Source of the DNA: Dehalococcoidia bacterium
Lineage (GTDB): Bacteria; Chloroflexota; Dehalococcoidia; UBA3495
Reading direction: 5' to 3'
Length of the DNA: 6,547 nt
NCBI GenBank assembly: GCA_028822675.1
Contig: JAPKDE010000146.1
Span: forward strand, 1 to 6,547
Shown: positions 1-6,203 of the stretch, piece by piece
Numbering within the stretch: position 1 is the first letter of the stretch
How the letters are laid out: every line of letters begins with the position of its first letter
The notes under the pieces: model-generated
Told to the model about the DNA's origin: nothing
Seen by the model: only the letters and a program-made list of their open reading frames with translations
The model's database searches: none
Program-made: the position numbers and the translations under genes

Positions 1-82
1 TGTCACCCTGAGCGAAGCGAAGGGTCTGCCTGGTTGTTCTTGGCAGATTCTTCGTCGGCCTACGGCACTCCTCAGAATGACA
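1..82. repeat. Imperfect long inverted repeat (dispersed REP/MITE-like element)
   Basis: The outer arms TGTCACCCTGAG (1-12) and CTCAGAATGACA (71-82) pair except at two central positions. The inner arms CGAAGGGTCTGCC (18-30) and GGCAGATTCTTCG (42-54) pair with two G-to-A-type differences around an 11-nt loop. The 'CTGAGCGAAGCGAAG' core resembles a short repeat recalled as common in many bacterial genomes, including Chloroflexota; this is recollection, not a search. No coding capacity is seen. It lies 44 bp past the stop codon of the minus-strand oxidoreductase, so its transcript could protect or end that mRNA, but no T-tract follows. The left boundary may extend outside the window. Confidence 0.65.
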
Positions 83-126
83 ATATCAAGTAGCCATTCC
101 GAAAATTTAAACCGTCCTACCTTCCG

Positions 127-1728
127 CTACTTTAAGACCTGCCCGCCCTCGCCCTTTAGGTAGTCGGCGGTACGCAGCGCCAGAGCCTGGATGGTGGGGG
201 TGGGGTTAACGCAGGCACTGGTGGTGAAGATGCTGCCATCAATGATGAACAGGTTGGAAACGTCATGGGTACGACCCCAGCGGTCCACCACCGACTTTTC
301 CGGATCTTCACCCATTCGGGCGGTGCCCAACAGATGCCAACCAGCGTTGCGGCGCAACGGTGAGGCGATGGTCTTCTTGGCTCCGGCGGCTTCTAGCACT
401 TCGGTAGCCCTGGCAACCGCGTGCGCCAGCATCTTTGATGAGTTCTCACTCACAGTGTAATTCAGCTTGGGAGCGGGGATGCCGTCGCTGTCGGTCAGTT
501 CCGGGTCAAGTGTTACGGTGTTGTGTTCTTCCGGTAGGTCTTCAGCCATGATGGTGATGCCAATCATGTGACCAAAGCGTTCTTTGAACTCGTCGTGATG
601 CCGTTCACCCCATGCAACCTTCTCTCCCAGTAGACTGCCAATAGCCGCGGCAAGCGGTGCATCGGTGTAGGCCAAAACTTGAAGGTCGTAGCCACGGATG
701 AAATCGTGGTCTGGGTTGGTCTCGTAGAATTCCTGGCTCAGCATGGTGCTGCCCCTGGGATTGCCTTCCTCAGTGCCCAGGTCATCTTCAAAGACCCCCA
801 GCACAGAACCCACTGGGTGGTGCATCAAGCATTTGCCAACCAGACCGCTGTTATTGGCCAGGCCGTTGGGGAATAGGGCAGATTTTGAATTGAGTAGTAA
901 CCGGGCGGTGCCGATGCCGTTGCAGGCTAAGACCACAGCCTTGGCCTTTTGTTCTTTCAGTTCGCCGTCCTGGTAATAGAGCACCCCGGTGGCGTTTCCA
1001 GACTCGTCAATCGTAATCTCGCGCACCCTGGCGTAGGTCTCCAACCGTGCTCCCGCTTTGAGCGCCGACGGCCAATAAGTGAGGTCAGTGGAGGCGAACG
1101 AACGGAGATAGCCACCCACATCCGGGTCCCTGTCGTGGTGGTGCACAGATGAGATGGCGGTGTCGGAAGACCACCAGTGCCAGCCCAGTTTGTCGAATGC
1201 CTTGGCCAGCAACTGACCGCTTTTGCGAATGGAAAGCGGCGGGCAGGGTCGCTCCGGTTTCTCTGGGTACGCCGGGTCGCCCTTGAGACCCGAGACACCC
1301 ATCATCCGGTCATTCTCGTCGTAGTAGGGTTCCAGTTCTTCGTAGGATACGGGCCAGTCATCGGCCACGCCCTCCAGGGTTTTGACCCGGAAGTCTGACG
1401 GATGGAAGCGGGGGAAATGCGCACCCCAGTGAATCAAACTGCCGCCAACGGCGTTGTACATCAGCGGGGCTATTGGTGTGTCGTCCTCGTTGATGGGGTA
1501 GTCTTCCGGCAGACCGCGAAAACCGGGATCAGGGTGAAAATCCGTCTGCCAATGAAGCTGTGAATCGGCCTCCGAGACTGGAAAAGCGTCCGTTGGTACC
1601 CAGCCGCCTTGCTCCAGGCAGACCACATTGATGCCGGCTTGGGCCAGGCTCCAAGTGAATGCTGCGCCTGAAGCCCCTGCTCCAATAACTAGTACGTCGG
1701 CTATTTCTTGATTGTTGTCGTTGGCCAT
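127..1728 (-). CDS. GMC-family FAD-dependent oxidoreductase
   Basis: A 533-residue flavoprotein of the glucose-methanol-choline family, expected to oxidise an alcohol, sugar or polyol carbon using FAD. The N-terminal Rossmann fold shows the dinucleotide motif G16-A-G18-A-S-G21, with the ribose-binding acidic residue E39 at the end of the second strand. The family's FAD/substrate motif lies at about 94-104 (VGGSLIHWGAH). The C-terminal GMC domain carries HLLGTARMG with H465, then an N508-P-T-P-T segment 43 residues later. That spacing matches the catalytic His/His or His/Asn pair of glucose oxidase and choline oxidase, so the active site looks intact. Length is normal and no signal peptide is visible, so it is probably cytoplasmic. 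The ATG is supported by GAGGAA (1734-1739) about 5 nt upstream. It lies 103 bp downstream of the thiolase on the same strand and is probably co-transcribed. The sequence also resembles gluconate-2-dehydrogenase-like large subunits, but no small subunit or cytochrome partner is present here. The substrate is unknown. Confidence 0.93.
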   Translation of the reverse strand: MANDNNQEIADVLVIGAGASGAAFTWSLAQAGINVVCLEQGGWVPTDAFPVSEADSQLHWQTDFHPDPGFRGLPEDYPINEDDTPIAPLMYNAVGGSLIHWGAHFPRFHPSDFRVKTLEGVADDWPVSYEELEPYYDENDRMMGVSGLKGDPAYPEKPERPCPPLSIRKSGQLLAKAFDKLGWHWWSSDTAISSVHHHDRDPDVGGYLRSFASTDLTYWPSALKAGARLETYARVREITIDESGNATGVLYYQDGELKEQKAKAVVLACNGIGTARLLLNSKSALFPNGLANNSGLVGKCLMHHPVGSVLGVFEDDLGTEEGNPRGSTMLSQEFYETNPDHDFIRGYDLQVLAYTDAPLAAAIGSLLGEKVAWGERHHDEFKERFGHMIGITIMAEDLPEEHNTVTLDPELTDSDGIPAPKLNYTVSENSSKMLAHAVARATEVLEAAGAKKTIASPLRRNAGWHLLGTARMGEDPEKSVVDRWGRTHDVSNLFIIDGSIFTTSACVNPTPTIQALALRTADYLKGEGGQVLK

Positions 1729-1744
1729 GTTGGTTCCTCACATA

Positions 1745-1775
1745 AGTATGGGCACGGCAAAACCGCGCCCATACT
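1745..1775 (-). promoter_or_regulatory. Intercistronic RNA hairpin upstream of the oxidoreductase gene
   Basis: AGTATGGGC (1745-1753) and GCCCATACT (1767-1775) are perfect 9-bp arms. Inside them CGG and CCG add three more pairs around a 5-nt loop. The single odd position is A/C on the plus strand but becomes a G-U pair in minus-strand RNA, giving an unbroken 13-bp stem in the direction of transcription. It ends 16 nt before the oxidoreductase start codon and just before its Shine-Dalgarno sequence. No T-run follows, so it is unlikely to be an intrinsic terminator. An mRNA-stability or processing role is inferred. Confidence 0.5.
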
Positions 1776-1798
1776 GCTAACTCGGATTGTTATCTGGC

Positions 1799-1821
1799 GC
1801 TGACATCTGAACGCTGTCAGC
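1799..1821 (-). repeat. Small inverted repeat after the thiolase stop
   Basis: GCTGACA (1799-1805) and TGTCAGC (1815-1821) form a perfect 7-bp stem with a 9-nt loop, and an overlapping CAGCT/AGCTG pair lies at 1819-1830 next to the thiolase stop codon. There is no T-tract, so it is not called a terminator. Together with the hairpin at 1745-1775 it makes the gap between the two genes largely structured. Confidence 0.35.
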
Positions 1822-1831
1822 TGATAGCTGT

Positions 1832-3028
1832 TTAGCGTCGCTCGAACACAGCAGCAACACCCTGGCCGCCGCCTACGCACATGGTTTCCAGGCCGAACTG
1901 AGCGTCCCTGGCTTCCATCTCGTTTAGCAAAGTGGTCAGGATACGGGCGCCGGTGGCCGCAATGGGATGGCCCAGAGAGATACCGGAGCCGTTGACGTTC
2001 AGGTTGTCCTCGTTGGGCAATTTCCACTCACGGAGAACCGCCAACACCTGGGCGGCGAAGGCTTCGTTGAGTTCGATGACATCCATGTCTTGGATGGACA
2101 TGCCCAGCTTGGCCATCAGCTTGCTGACTGCAGGAACCGGGCCGATACCCATGGTGGCGGGATGGCAGCCAGTTACGACCCAACCCTTAAGGAAGCCCAT
2201 GGCCTCAAGGCCCAGCTCCTCTAATTTATCTTCGGCCACCAACAGGCAGACTGATGCGGCATCGTTCTGGCTGCTGGCGTTGCCAGCAGAGACGGTACCG
2301 TCTTTCATGACAGGGCGCAGGCGACCGAGCACTTCCATTGAGCTATCGCCGCGGGGGCCCTCATCTTTGTCGAATATTTTTGGGTCGCCCCGGCGCTGAG
2401 GAATCTCTATGGGAACGATCTGAGAGGCGAACTTGCCAGACTCTTGGGCGGCCACGGCCCGTTGGTGGCTGCGCAAGGAGTACTCGTCTTGTTCTTCTCG
2501 GGAAATCTCGTATTGCTTGGCCAGGTTCTCGGCGGTCTCAACCATGCCGCTGATAACACCGAACCGGTCTTCAGGAGAGATGGTCTCCCGGGCGCGGGCC
2601 AAACGATCATGCAGGGTTACCGATCCGAAACGTGCGCCCCAGCGGGACTCATTCACGTAATACTCGGCGTTGCTCATGCTCTCTACGCCGCCAGCGATGA
2701 CCACATCGGCGTTCTCGGTCTGGACCATCATGCAGGCGTTTAGGATGGCCTGCAGGCCAGATGAGCAGCGACGATCCAACTGGTAACCGGGCACTTCAAT
2801 CGGGAGGCCGGCTTTCAGCAGAGCCAAGCGGCCAATTGCCGGGTTCTCTCCGCTGGGATACCCGTGACCCAAAATAACATCATCAACCTTGGCCGGGTCC
2901 AACCCGCTGCGTTGCAGGGTCTCCTTGATTACAATGGAAGCCAGCTCTTCAGCTGGTATGTCTTTTAGAGCACCGCCAAAATTGCCCACAGCGGTGCGGA
3001 CCGGTGAAACTATGGCTACGCGTCGCAT
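1832..3028 (-). CDS. Thiolase (acetyl-CoA acetyltransferase family)
   Basis: A 398-residue thiolase of normal length for the acetyl-CoA C-acetyltransferase / 3-ketoacyl-CoA thiolase family. These enzymes either condense two acyl-CoAs or cleave a 3-ketoacyl-CoA with CoA. All catalytic elements are visible: nucleophile C88 in RRCSSGLQA, the NEAF motif at 321-324, H354 in GHPIAATGAR, and the acid/base C384 in CVGGGQG near the C terminus. The segment before H354 reads NVNGSGISLGHP where many members have NGGAIALGHP, a modest variation. No targeting signal is visible, so it should be a cytoplasmic soluble enzyme. The ATG start is supported by AGGAG (3035-3039) 6 nt upstream, and the N terminus (RRVAIVSPVRTAVG) begins at the expected family position. 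It is first in a probable two-gene unit with the downstream GMC oxidoreductase. The motifs do not separate a biosynthetic role from a degradative one, so no gene symbol is given. Confidence 0.95.
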   Translation of the reverse strand: MRRVAIVSPVRTAVGNFGGALKDIPAEELASIVIKETLQRSGLDPAKVDDVILGHGYPSGENPAIGRLALLKAGLPIEVPGYQLDRRCSSGLQAILNACMMVQTENADVVIAGGVESMSNAEYYVNESRWGARFGSVTLHDRLARARETISPEDRFGVISGMVETAENLAKQYEISREEQDEYSLRSHQRAVAAQESGKFASQIVPIEIPQRRGDPKIFDKDEGPRGDSSMEVLGRLRPVMKDGTVSAGNASSQNDAASVCLLVAEDKLEELGLEAMGFLKGWVVTGCHPATMGIGPVPAVSKLMAKLGMSIQDMDVIELNEAFAAQVLAVLREWKLPNEDNLNVNGSGISLGHPIAATGARILTTLLNEMEARDAQFGLETMCVGGGQGVAAVFERR

Positions 3029-3066
3029 AATTTACTCCTAAAATACCCATGAAAATAGTTCCCGTA

Positions 3067-3096
3067 ATAATAACGTTTTTGGCCTAAGTGTGTCTA
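3067..3096 (-). promoter_or_regulatory. Possible sigma-70-type promoter for the thiolase unit
   Basis: Read on the minus strand, TAGACA (3096-3091) and TATTAT (3072-3067) are separated by 18 nt. Each differs from the consensus -35 and -10 boxes at one position. They lie about 40 nt upstream of the thiolase start codon and on the thiolase side of the cvpA terminator, where a promoter is expected. This was identified by eye only. Confidence 0.35.
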
Positions 3097-3158
3097 ATGT
3101 CCCAGAAGTGGAAATCAACGAGACAAACGAAGCCATTCGGCAAATAAATTTTGGCAAT

Positions 3159-3208
3159 AAAAAAGGGACGGCGGATGCAGAGCCGTCCCTTTAGAGCCGT
3201 CCCTTTAG
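3159..3208 (-). terminator. Intrinsic terminator of the cvpA-type gene, with a duplicated upstream arm
   Basis: In minus-strand RNA, AAAGGGACGGC (3192-3182) pairs perfectly with GCCGTCCCTTT (3172-3162) over 11 bp around a 9-nt loop. The stem runs into six T residues (3164-3159), a textbook intrinsic terminator 28 bp after the cvpA-type stop codon. The 14-nt unit AGCCGTCCCTTTAG occurs twice in exact tandem (3181-3194 and 3195-3208), so a second identical upstream arm can compete for the same partner through a 23-nt loop. Confidence 0.85.
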
Positions 3209-3236
3209 TAAGAATGCCGGAATGGTTTTGAACTTT

Positions 3237-3851
3237 CTACCCTTGGGCGGTCTCGATACCCTCTAGTCGGTCTTCAAGATTTTCCAGGGCGTCACGCCAG
3301 CCCAACGGGGCTAGGTCTCGGGCTTTGTCTGGAATCTTGTCTGCTGCAGAAAGCAGGAAGGACGCGACGGATGACTCGGTGAATTTTGACGCCAAGTTAG
3401 ACACATCGTTTTCGTTCAATGGCGTGTGGTTCAGTATCTTTCCAGGTATCCCTTCTTCCAGGGACTTTTGGGTGTTTAAAAACCCGGTTACGCTGAGAAT
3501 CACAGCAGCGGCCAAAACTGCTCCCACTACTAGGCCCGCAGCCATTCCTCCAAGCCGGTCCGTCCAGCCCATTAACATGCCGTAAACCAATTTTCGGGTG
3601 ATATTTGAAGCCAACCAAATGGCGGCGACGGTTGCGGAGATCACCGCAGCGTAGGACATAAAAGCTGCGGCGGCGTCATTTGGTAAATAGCCAAGCAACC
3701 AGGACTCTGCTCCGCCCCTGAATTGGGCAAGCGTCAGAATAATGGCAAATACCCCAATGACTGCGAACGACGCCCGTATGATGCCTATCTGCATGCCTAA
3801 CAGGCCGCCGGTGACCAGAGTTCCAATGAGGACTAAATCCACCCAGTTCAT
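3237..3851 (-). CDS. CvpA-family integral membrane protein
   Basis: A 204-residue membrane protein of the CvpA (colicin V production) family, whose molecular function is not well defined. Hydrophobic segments lie at about residues 3-22, 27-43, 60-83 and 101-125, giving four likely membrane helices. They are followed by a polar, mostly helical C-terminal tail of about 80 residues. Typical family features are the N-terminal N-W-V-D-L start, a Gly-rich first helix with G-M-Q-I-G-I-I-R, and the D98-R-L-G-G-M-A-A-G segment entering the last helix. The ATG start is supported by AGGAG (3859-3863) 7 nt upstream. The gene appears to be transcribed alone: a strong terminator lies 28 bp downstream, the thiolase beyond it has its own candidate promoter, and the upstream neighbour is divergent. 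Neither purF nor mutS, seen beside cvpA-family genes in some bacteria, is adjacent. The family call rests on topology and motif resemblance, not on a profile search. Confidence 0.8.
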   Translation of the reverse strand: MNWVDLVLIGTLVTGGLLGMQIGIIRASFAVIGVFAIILTLAQFRGGAESWLLGYLPNDAAAAFMSYAAVISATVAAIWLASNITRKLVYGMLMGWTDRLGGMAAGLVVGAVLAAAVILSVTGFLNTQKSLEEGIPGKILNHTPLNENDVSNLASKFTESSVASFLLSAADKIPDKARDLAPLGWRDALENLEDRLEGIETAQG

Positions 3852-4012
3852 TGTTTTGCTCCTGTTGCTACTTCCCTAGCAAAGGGGTGCGTGGTTTGAC
3901 CCATCGGCCAAAACCTTTTGTAGACATAATGCTACTGGAAGTATTACGGCTGTATTAATCGCCATTTATTTCAGGTAAAAATAGCCCGGTGGCCTAGAGG
4001 TAATTTCTGGGG

Positions 4013-4051
4013 TTAATTTGCCGGTTTAACCGAGTTTAATTTGCGGTTCAA
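4013..4051. repeat. Short near-perfect direct repeat
   Basis: TTAATTTGCCGGTTTAA (4013-4029) recurs as TTAATTTGCGGTTCAA (4036-4051) with one base missing and one substitution, separated by 6 bp. The first copy also carries a small dyad, CGGTT-T-AACCG (4022-4032). Two spaced copies could be a binding site or a small duplication scar; nothing in the sequence decides between these. Confidence 0.45.
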
Positions 4052-4055
4052 ATAG

Positions 4056-4097
4056 AAAAAGGCCGGGTCTCCACACTAAGAAAGACTGCGGCCCTTT
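4056..4097 (-). terminator. Possible intrinsic terminator or attenuator on the minus strand
   Basis: In minus-strand RNA, AAAGGGCCG pairs with CGGCCTTT with one bulged G. An inner GTCT/AGAC stem closes a 12-nt loop, and the outer stem ends in five T residues. No minus-strand gene is recognised upstream of it, so if real it would end an unannotated small transcript or attenuate a long leader of the cvpA-type gene. The bulge and large loop make it weaker than the hairpin at 3159-3208. Confidence 0.35.
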
Positions 4098-4321
4098 CCT
4101 GAGGGGTTTGGGGAGTTCATCGTACCGCTGGCGCAATGAGCCGGACAACCAGCATGTGTCAGCAGCAAATGCTGAGCGATAGCCCTTCTTAAACCAGAAA
4201 ACAGTTGACGGTGTGCCTAAATAGCATAATCACTAGACCGTTTTGATAATCGCTTATTACTTATTTATGACGGTTGTATAACGAAATTAGTAACCGGAAT
4301 ATCTTCTGGTAACAGACAAAT

Positions 4322-4732
4322 ATGATTTACAAGAATTCCCAACAGCAAAATCCTGAACCGTCTTCAGAGTCCCAATTCCAGTCTTTGATTGAAACGGCCC
4401 TTGATATTGTGGCGATCCTCAATCATGACGGAATGATTCGCTACCTCAGCCCTTCAGTGTTGCGAATTACCGGTTATTCCCCTAAAGAATTGATCGGCCC
4501 AAATGCCTTCTCGTTCATGCATGAATAGGACGGTAAGCAGCAGTTTGAAGTTTTTGAAGCGGTGGTGTCAGACCCTGCTCGTGCCACTAAAAGCGCTTCC
4601 CATTCCTTCCGGTTCCGGCACAAGAAAGGTCATTGGGTGGTCCTTGAATCGGTCAGCACCAAGCTTCCAGACGGGCCAGAACCTCCCGGGATACTGGTCA
4701 ACGCCAGAGATGTGACTGAACGCGCGCAGGCA
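4322..4732 (+). other. PAS domain remnant of the kinase pseudogene
   Basis: After about 20 polar residues the PAS core begins (LIETALDIVAILNHDGMIRYLSPS, read in two parts), continues through ITGYSPKELIG and FSFMHE, and stops at TAG 4526-4528. Beyond the stop the same frame continues with DGKQQFEVF, then the PAC-like strands RFRHKKGHWVVLE and GILVNARDVTERAQA, ending at TAA 4733-4735. Comparable PAS domains often have an acidic residue or proline around the 'HxED' position, so the TAG plausibly replaced GAG or CAG. Confidence 0.8.
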
Positions 4733-4741
4733 TAAGAGTCC

Positions 4742-5345
4742 ATGCGTGAAACCGCGGAATCGGAGCGGCGGTTCGCCCAAGAACATGAAATTATCGCTGA
4801 AGTGGGCCGGATCATCAGCTCAAACCTGAACATTGAAGATGTGTTTGAGTTGTTCGCCACTGAAGTACGCAGGCTGATCAAGTTCGACATGATTGCGGCC
4901 AGCATTGTCGACAGCAACCAGGAGACTACCACCATCAAGTATTAGTCTGGTCCCGAGGAATACCGTGAAGACTTTAAGACCACTATTCCTGTTACCGGAA
5001 GTTTCACCGCCAAGGTGCTCTCCTCTGGCAAACCGGTGATCGTTCAAGGACCAGGCCAACATGAGATTCTTCAGTCGTTGGTGCATCGTTCCGGTAGTGA
5101 CCACGATGAGAAGGTTAACTCAAGGCTTGGGCCTGCCAATCGTGAATCTCGGAAAGATAATTGGGGCGCTACTGCTATTTTCTTCAGAACCGGAGGCGTT
5201 TTCGGAACTGGTCGTGGCAATAGCGGACCGGGTCTGCTCCCAGATTGCTGGTGCCATCAGTGGCGCCGGAGTATTTGCTGATCTGAAACAGACGGAGTCT
5301 GATTTAGCCGTCAGTGTGGTTGAACGGAGCAATGTAGCCAACCAG
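4742..5345 (+). other. Linker + GAF unit 1 of the kinase pseudogene
   Basis: A charged helical linker (RETAESERRFAQEHE) leads into EIIAEVGRIISSNLNIEDVFEL, the shared entry to each GAF unit, and then the GAF core. The core is cut by TAG 4943-4945. The frame then resumes with SGPEEYRED, VTGSFTAKVL and KPVIVQG. A +1 shift at about 5129-5133 (in a GGGCC run) moves the reading to LGLPIVNLGKIIGALLLF, matching the closing GAF strands of unit 2, and to the helix VADRVCSQIAGAISGA-like segment before the next linker. Confidence 0.78.
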
Positions 5346-5882
5346 AACGAGGTTATCGCGGAGATTGGTCGCGTCATCAGTTCAACCCTGAATATAGAAG
5401 AGGTCTACGAACTGTATGCAGACCAGGTCCGTAAACTAATCGACTACGATGTGCTATGCATAGCGGTGATTGACCCGGAAGGAGGGTCATTCCGAATGGC
5501 CCGCCGTGTCGGAGACGAACTTTTGGGTAAAACGGTCGGCTCACATTTTCCGATTAACGGAACTCTTATCGGAGAAGTGGCGGTTACAAGAGCGGCAAAG
5601 ATAGTTCAAGGATTTTCAAAACCACAGCTTCAAAAGATATACCCAGTAATTGTCTCCACTTACGAGAGCGGAGTGCGGTCTTGGCTATGTGTGCCATTGA
5701 TCAACCGAGGAGAGGTGGTTGGAACGATTCTGGTGCATTCTAGGAAGAAGAACGCATTCAAATAATCTGACATAGAACTGGTACAACGGGTAGTCAACCA
5801 GATCGCCGGTGCGATTGATAACGCTAGGTTGTTCGACGAATTGAAAATCGCGGAAGCTGAACGTACTGAGACAGCTGCTCAA
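5346..5882 (+). other. Linker + GAF unit 2 of the kinase pseudogene
   Basis: This is the best preserved GAF unit. It runs from NEVIAEIGRVISSTLNIEEV through DYDVLCIAVID, FPINGTLIGEVAV, AKIVQGFSK and SGVRSWLCVPLINRGEVVGT to the closing helix. A single TAA (5763-5765) interrupts it between NAFK and SDIELVQRVVNQIAGAIDNA. It serves as the internal reference for placing the lesions in units 1 and 3. The offset from unit 2 to unit 3 is exactly 179 codons, whereas unit 1 to unit 2 is 187 codons plus one base. Confidence 0.82.
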
Positions 5883-6203
5883 AATGAAGTGATCGCCGAG
5901 ATTGGCCGTATTATCAGCTCAACCCTGAACATTGAGGAAATATATGAGCCGTTATCTGACCAGGTTCACAAATTAATTGACTACGATGTGCTGAGCATTG
6001 GCTTGGTCAATGAACAAGACCAAACGGTCAAGATAGAGCATCGCGTCGGGGATAACATACTGAATAGGACGACAGGAGTGGTGGCTCCGCTTGCCGGAAC
6101 TCTCACCGGAGGGGTCTATAAAACCCAGCAGGTTGCCATTGTGCAAGGGATGTCGAAAACAGAAATACAAGAAACGTTCCCTCAGCTAATCAAGACCTAC
6201 GAG
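5883..6203 (+). other. Linker + GAF unit 3, truncated, of the kinase pseudogene
   Basis: NEVIAEIGRIISSTLNIEEI, DYDVLSIGLVN, VAPLAGTLTGGVY and VAIVQGMSK match unit 2 step for step up to the TYE of LIKTYE. Unit 2 continues there with SGVRSWLCVPLIN, but unit 3 ends abruptly at about 6203 and an unrelated out-of-frame tail runs to 6314. The closing GAF strands and helix are deleted. Confidence 0.8.

Larger units (their letters stand above)
3852..4321. other. 470-bp intergenic region between divergent genes
   Basis: No convincing gene is seen here. It holds the leader of the cvpA-type gene (minus), a near-perfect direct repeat at 4013-4051, a large minus-strand hairpin ending in a T-run at about 4056-4097, and a small perfect hairpin TCAGCA/TGCTGA at 4159-4175. 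A 67-codon minus-strand frame without ATG (4229-4026) is open across it. The last 120 bp before the kinase remnant are AT-rich and would be the natural place for its promoter; TATAAC at 4277-4282 is a candidate -10 box, with only a poor -35 (TTATTA, 4254-4259). Confidence 0.6.

Noticed and set aside
957..1298. A second minus-strand ORF of 113 codons inside the oxidoreductase gene
   Set aside because: It is Arg/Thr/Ser-rich with low-complexity composition and lies wholly inside a well-supported gene in another frame; a shadow.
1932..2399. A plus-strand ORF of 155 codons opposite the thiolase
   Set aside because: It is antisense to an intact conserved gene, shows no recognisable domain, and has no ribosome-binding site.
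3984..4074. A tRNA-like sequence (GCCCGGT...GGTTCAAAT...CCGGGT..CCA)
   Set aside because: A GGTTCAAAT motif and a 7-pair acceptor-like stem with two G-U pairs can be drawn, but the T stem does not pair, there is no proper 7-nt anticodon loop, and the CCA is misplaced.
4159..4175. TCAGCA-GCAAA-TGCTGA hairpin as a terminator
   Set aside because: The stem is only 6 bp and no T-run follows on either strand.
4056..4200. A small SRP RNA on the minus strand, suggested by GATGAAC and CTCAGG
   Set aside because: The conserved apical domain with a GGAA tetraloop flanked by UCAGG and AGCAG is not formed.
5061..5765. An independent 234-residue GAF protein
   Set aside because: Its first 20 or so residues are an out-of-frame reading of GAF unit 1 before the +1 shift. 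The real homology enters at about 5130 and continues past the TAA at 5763.
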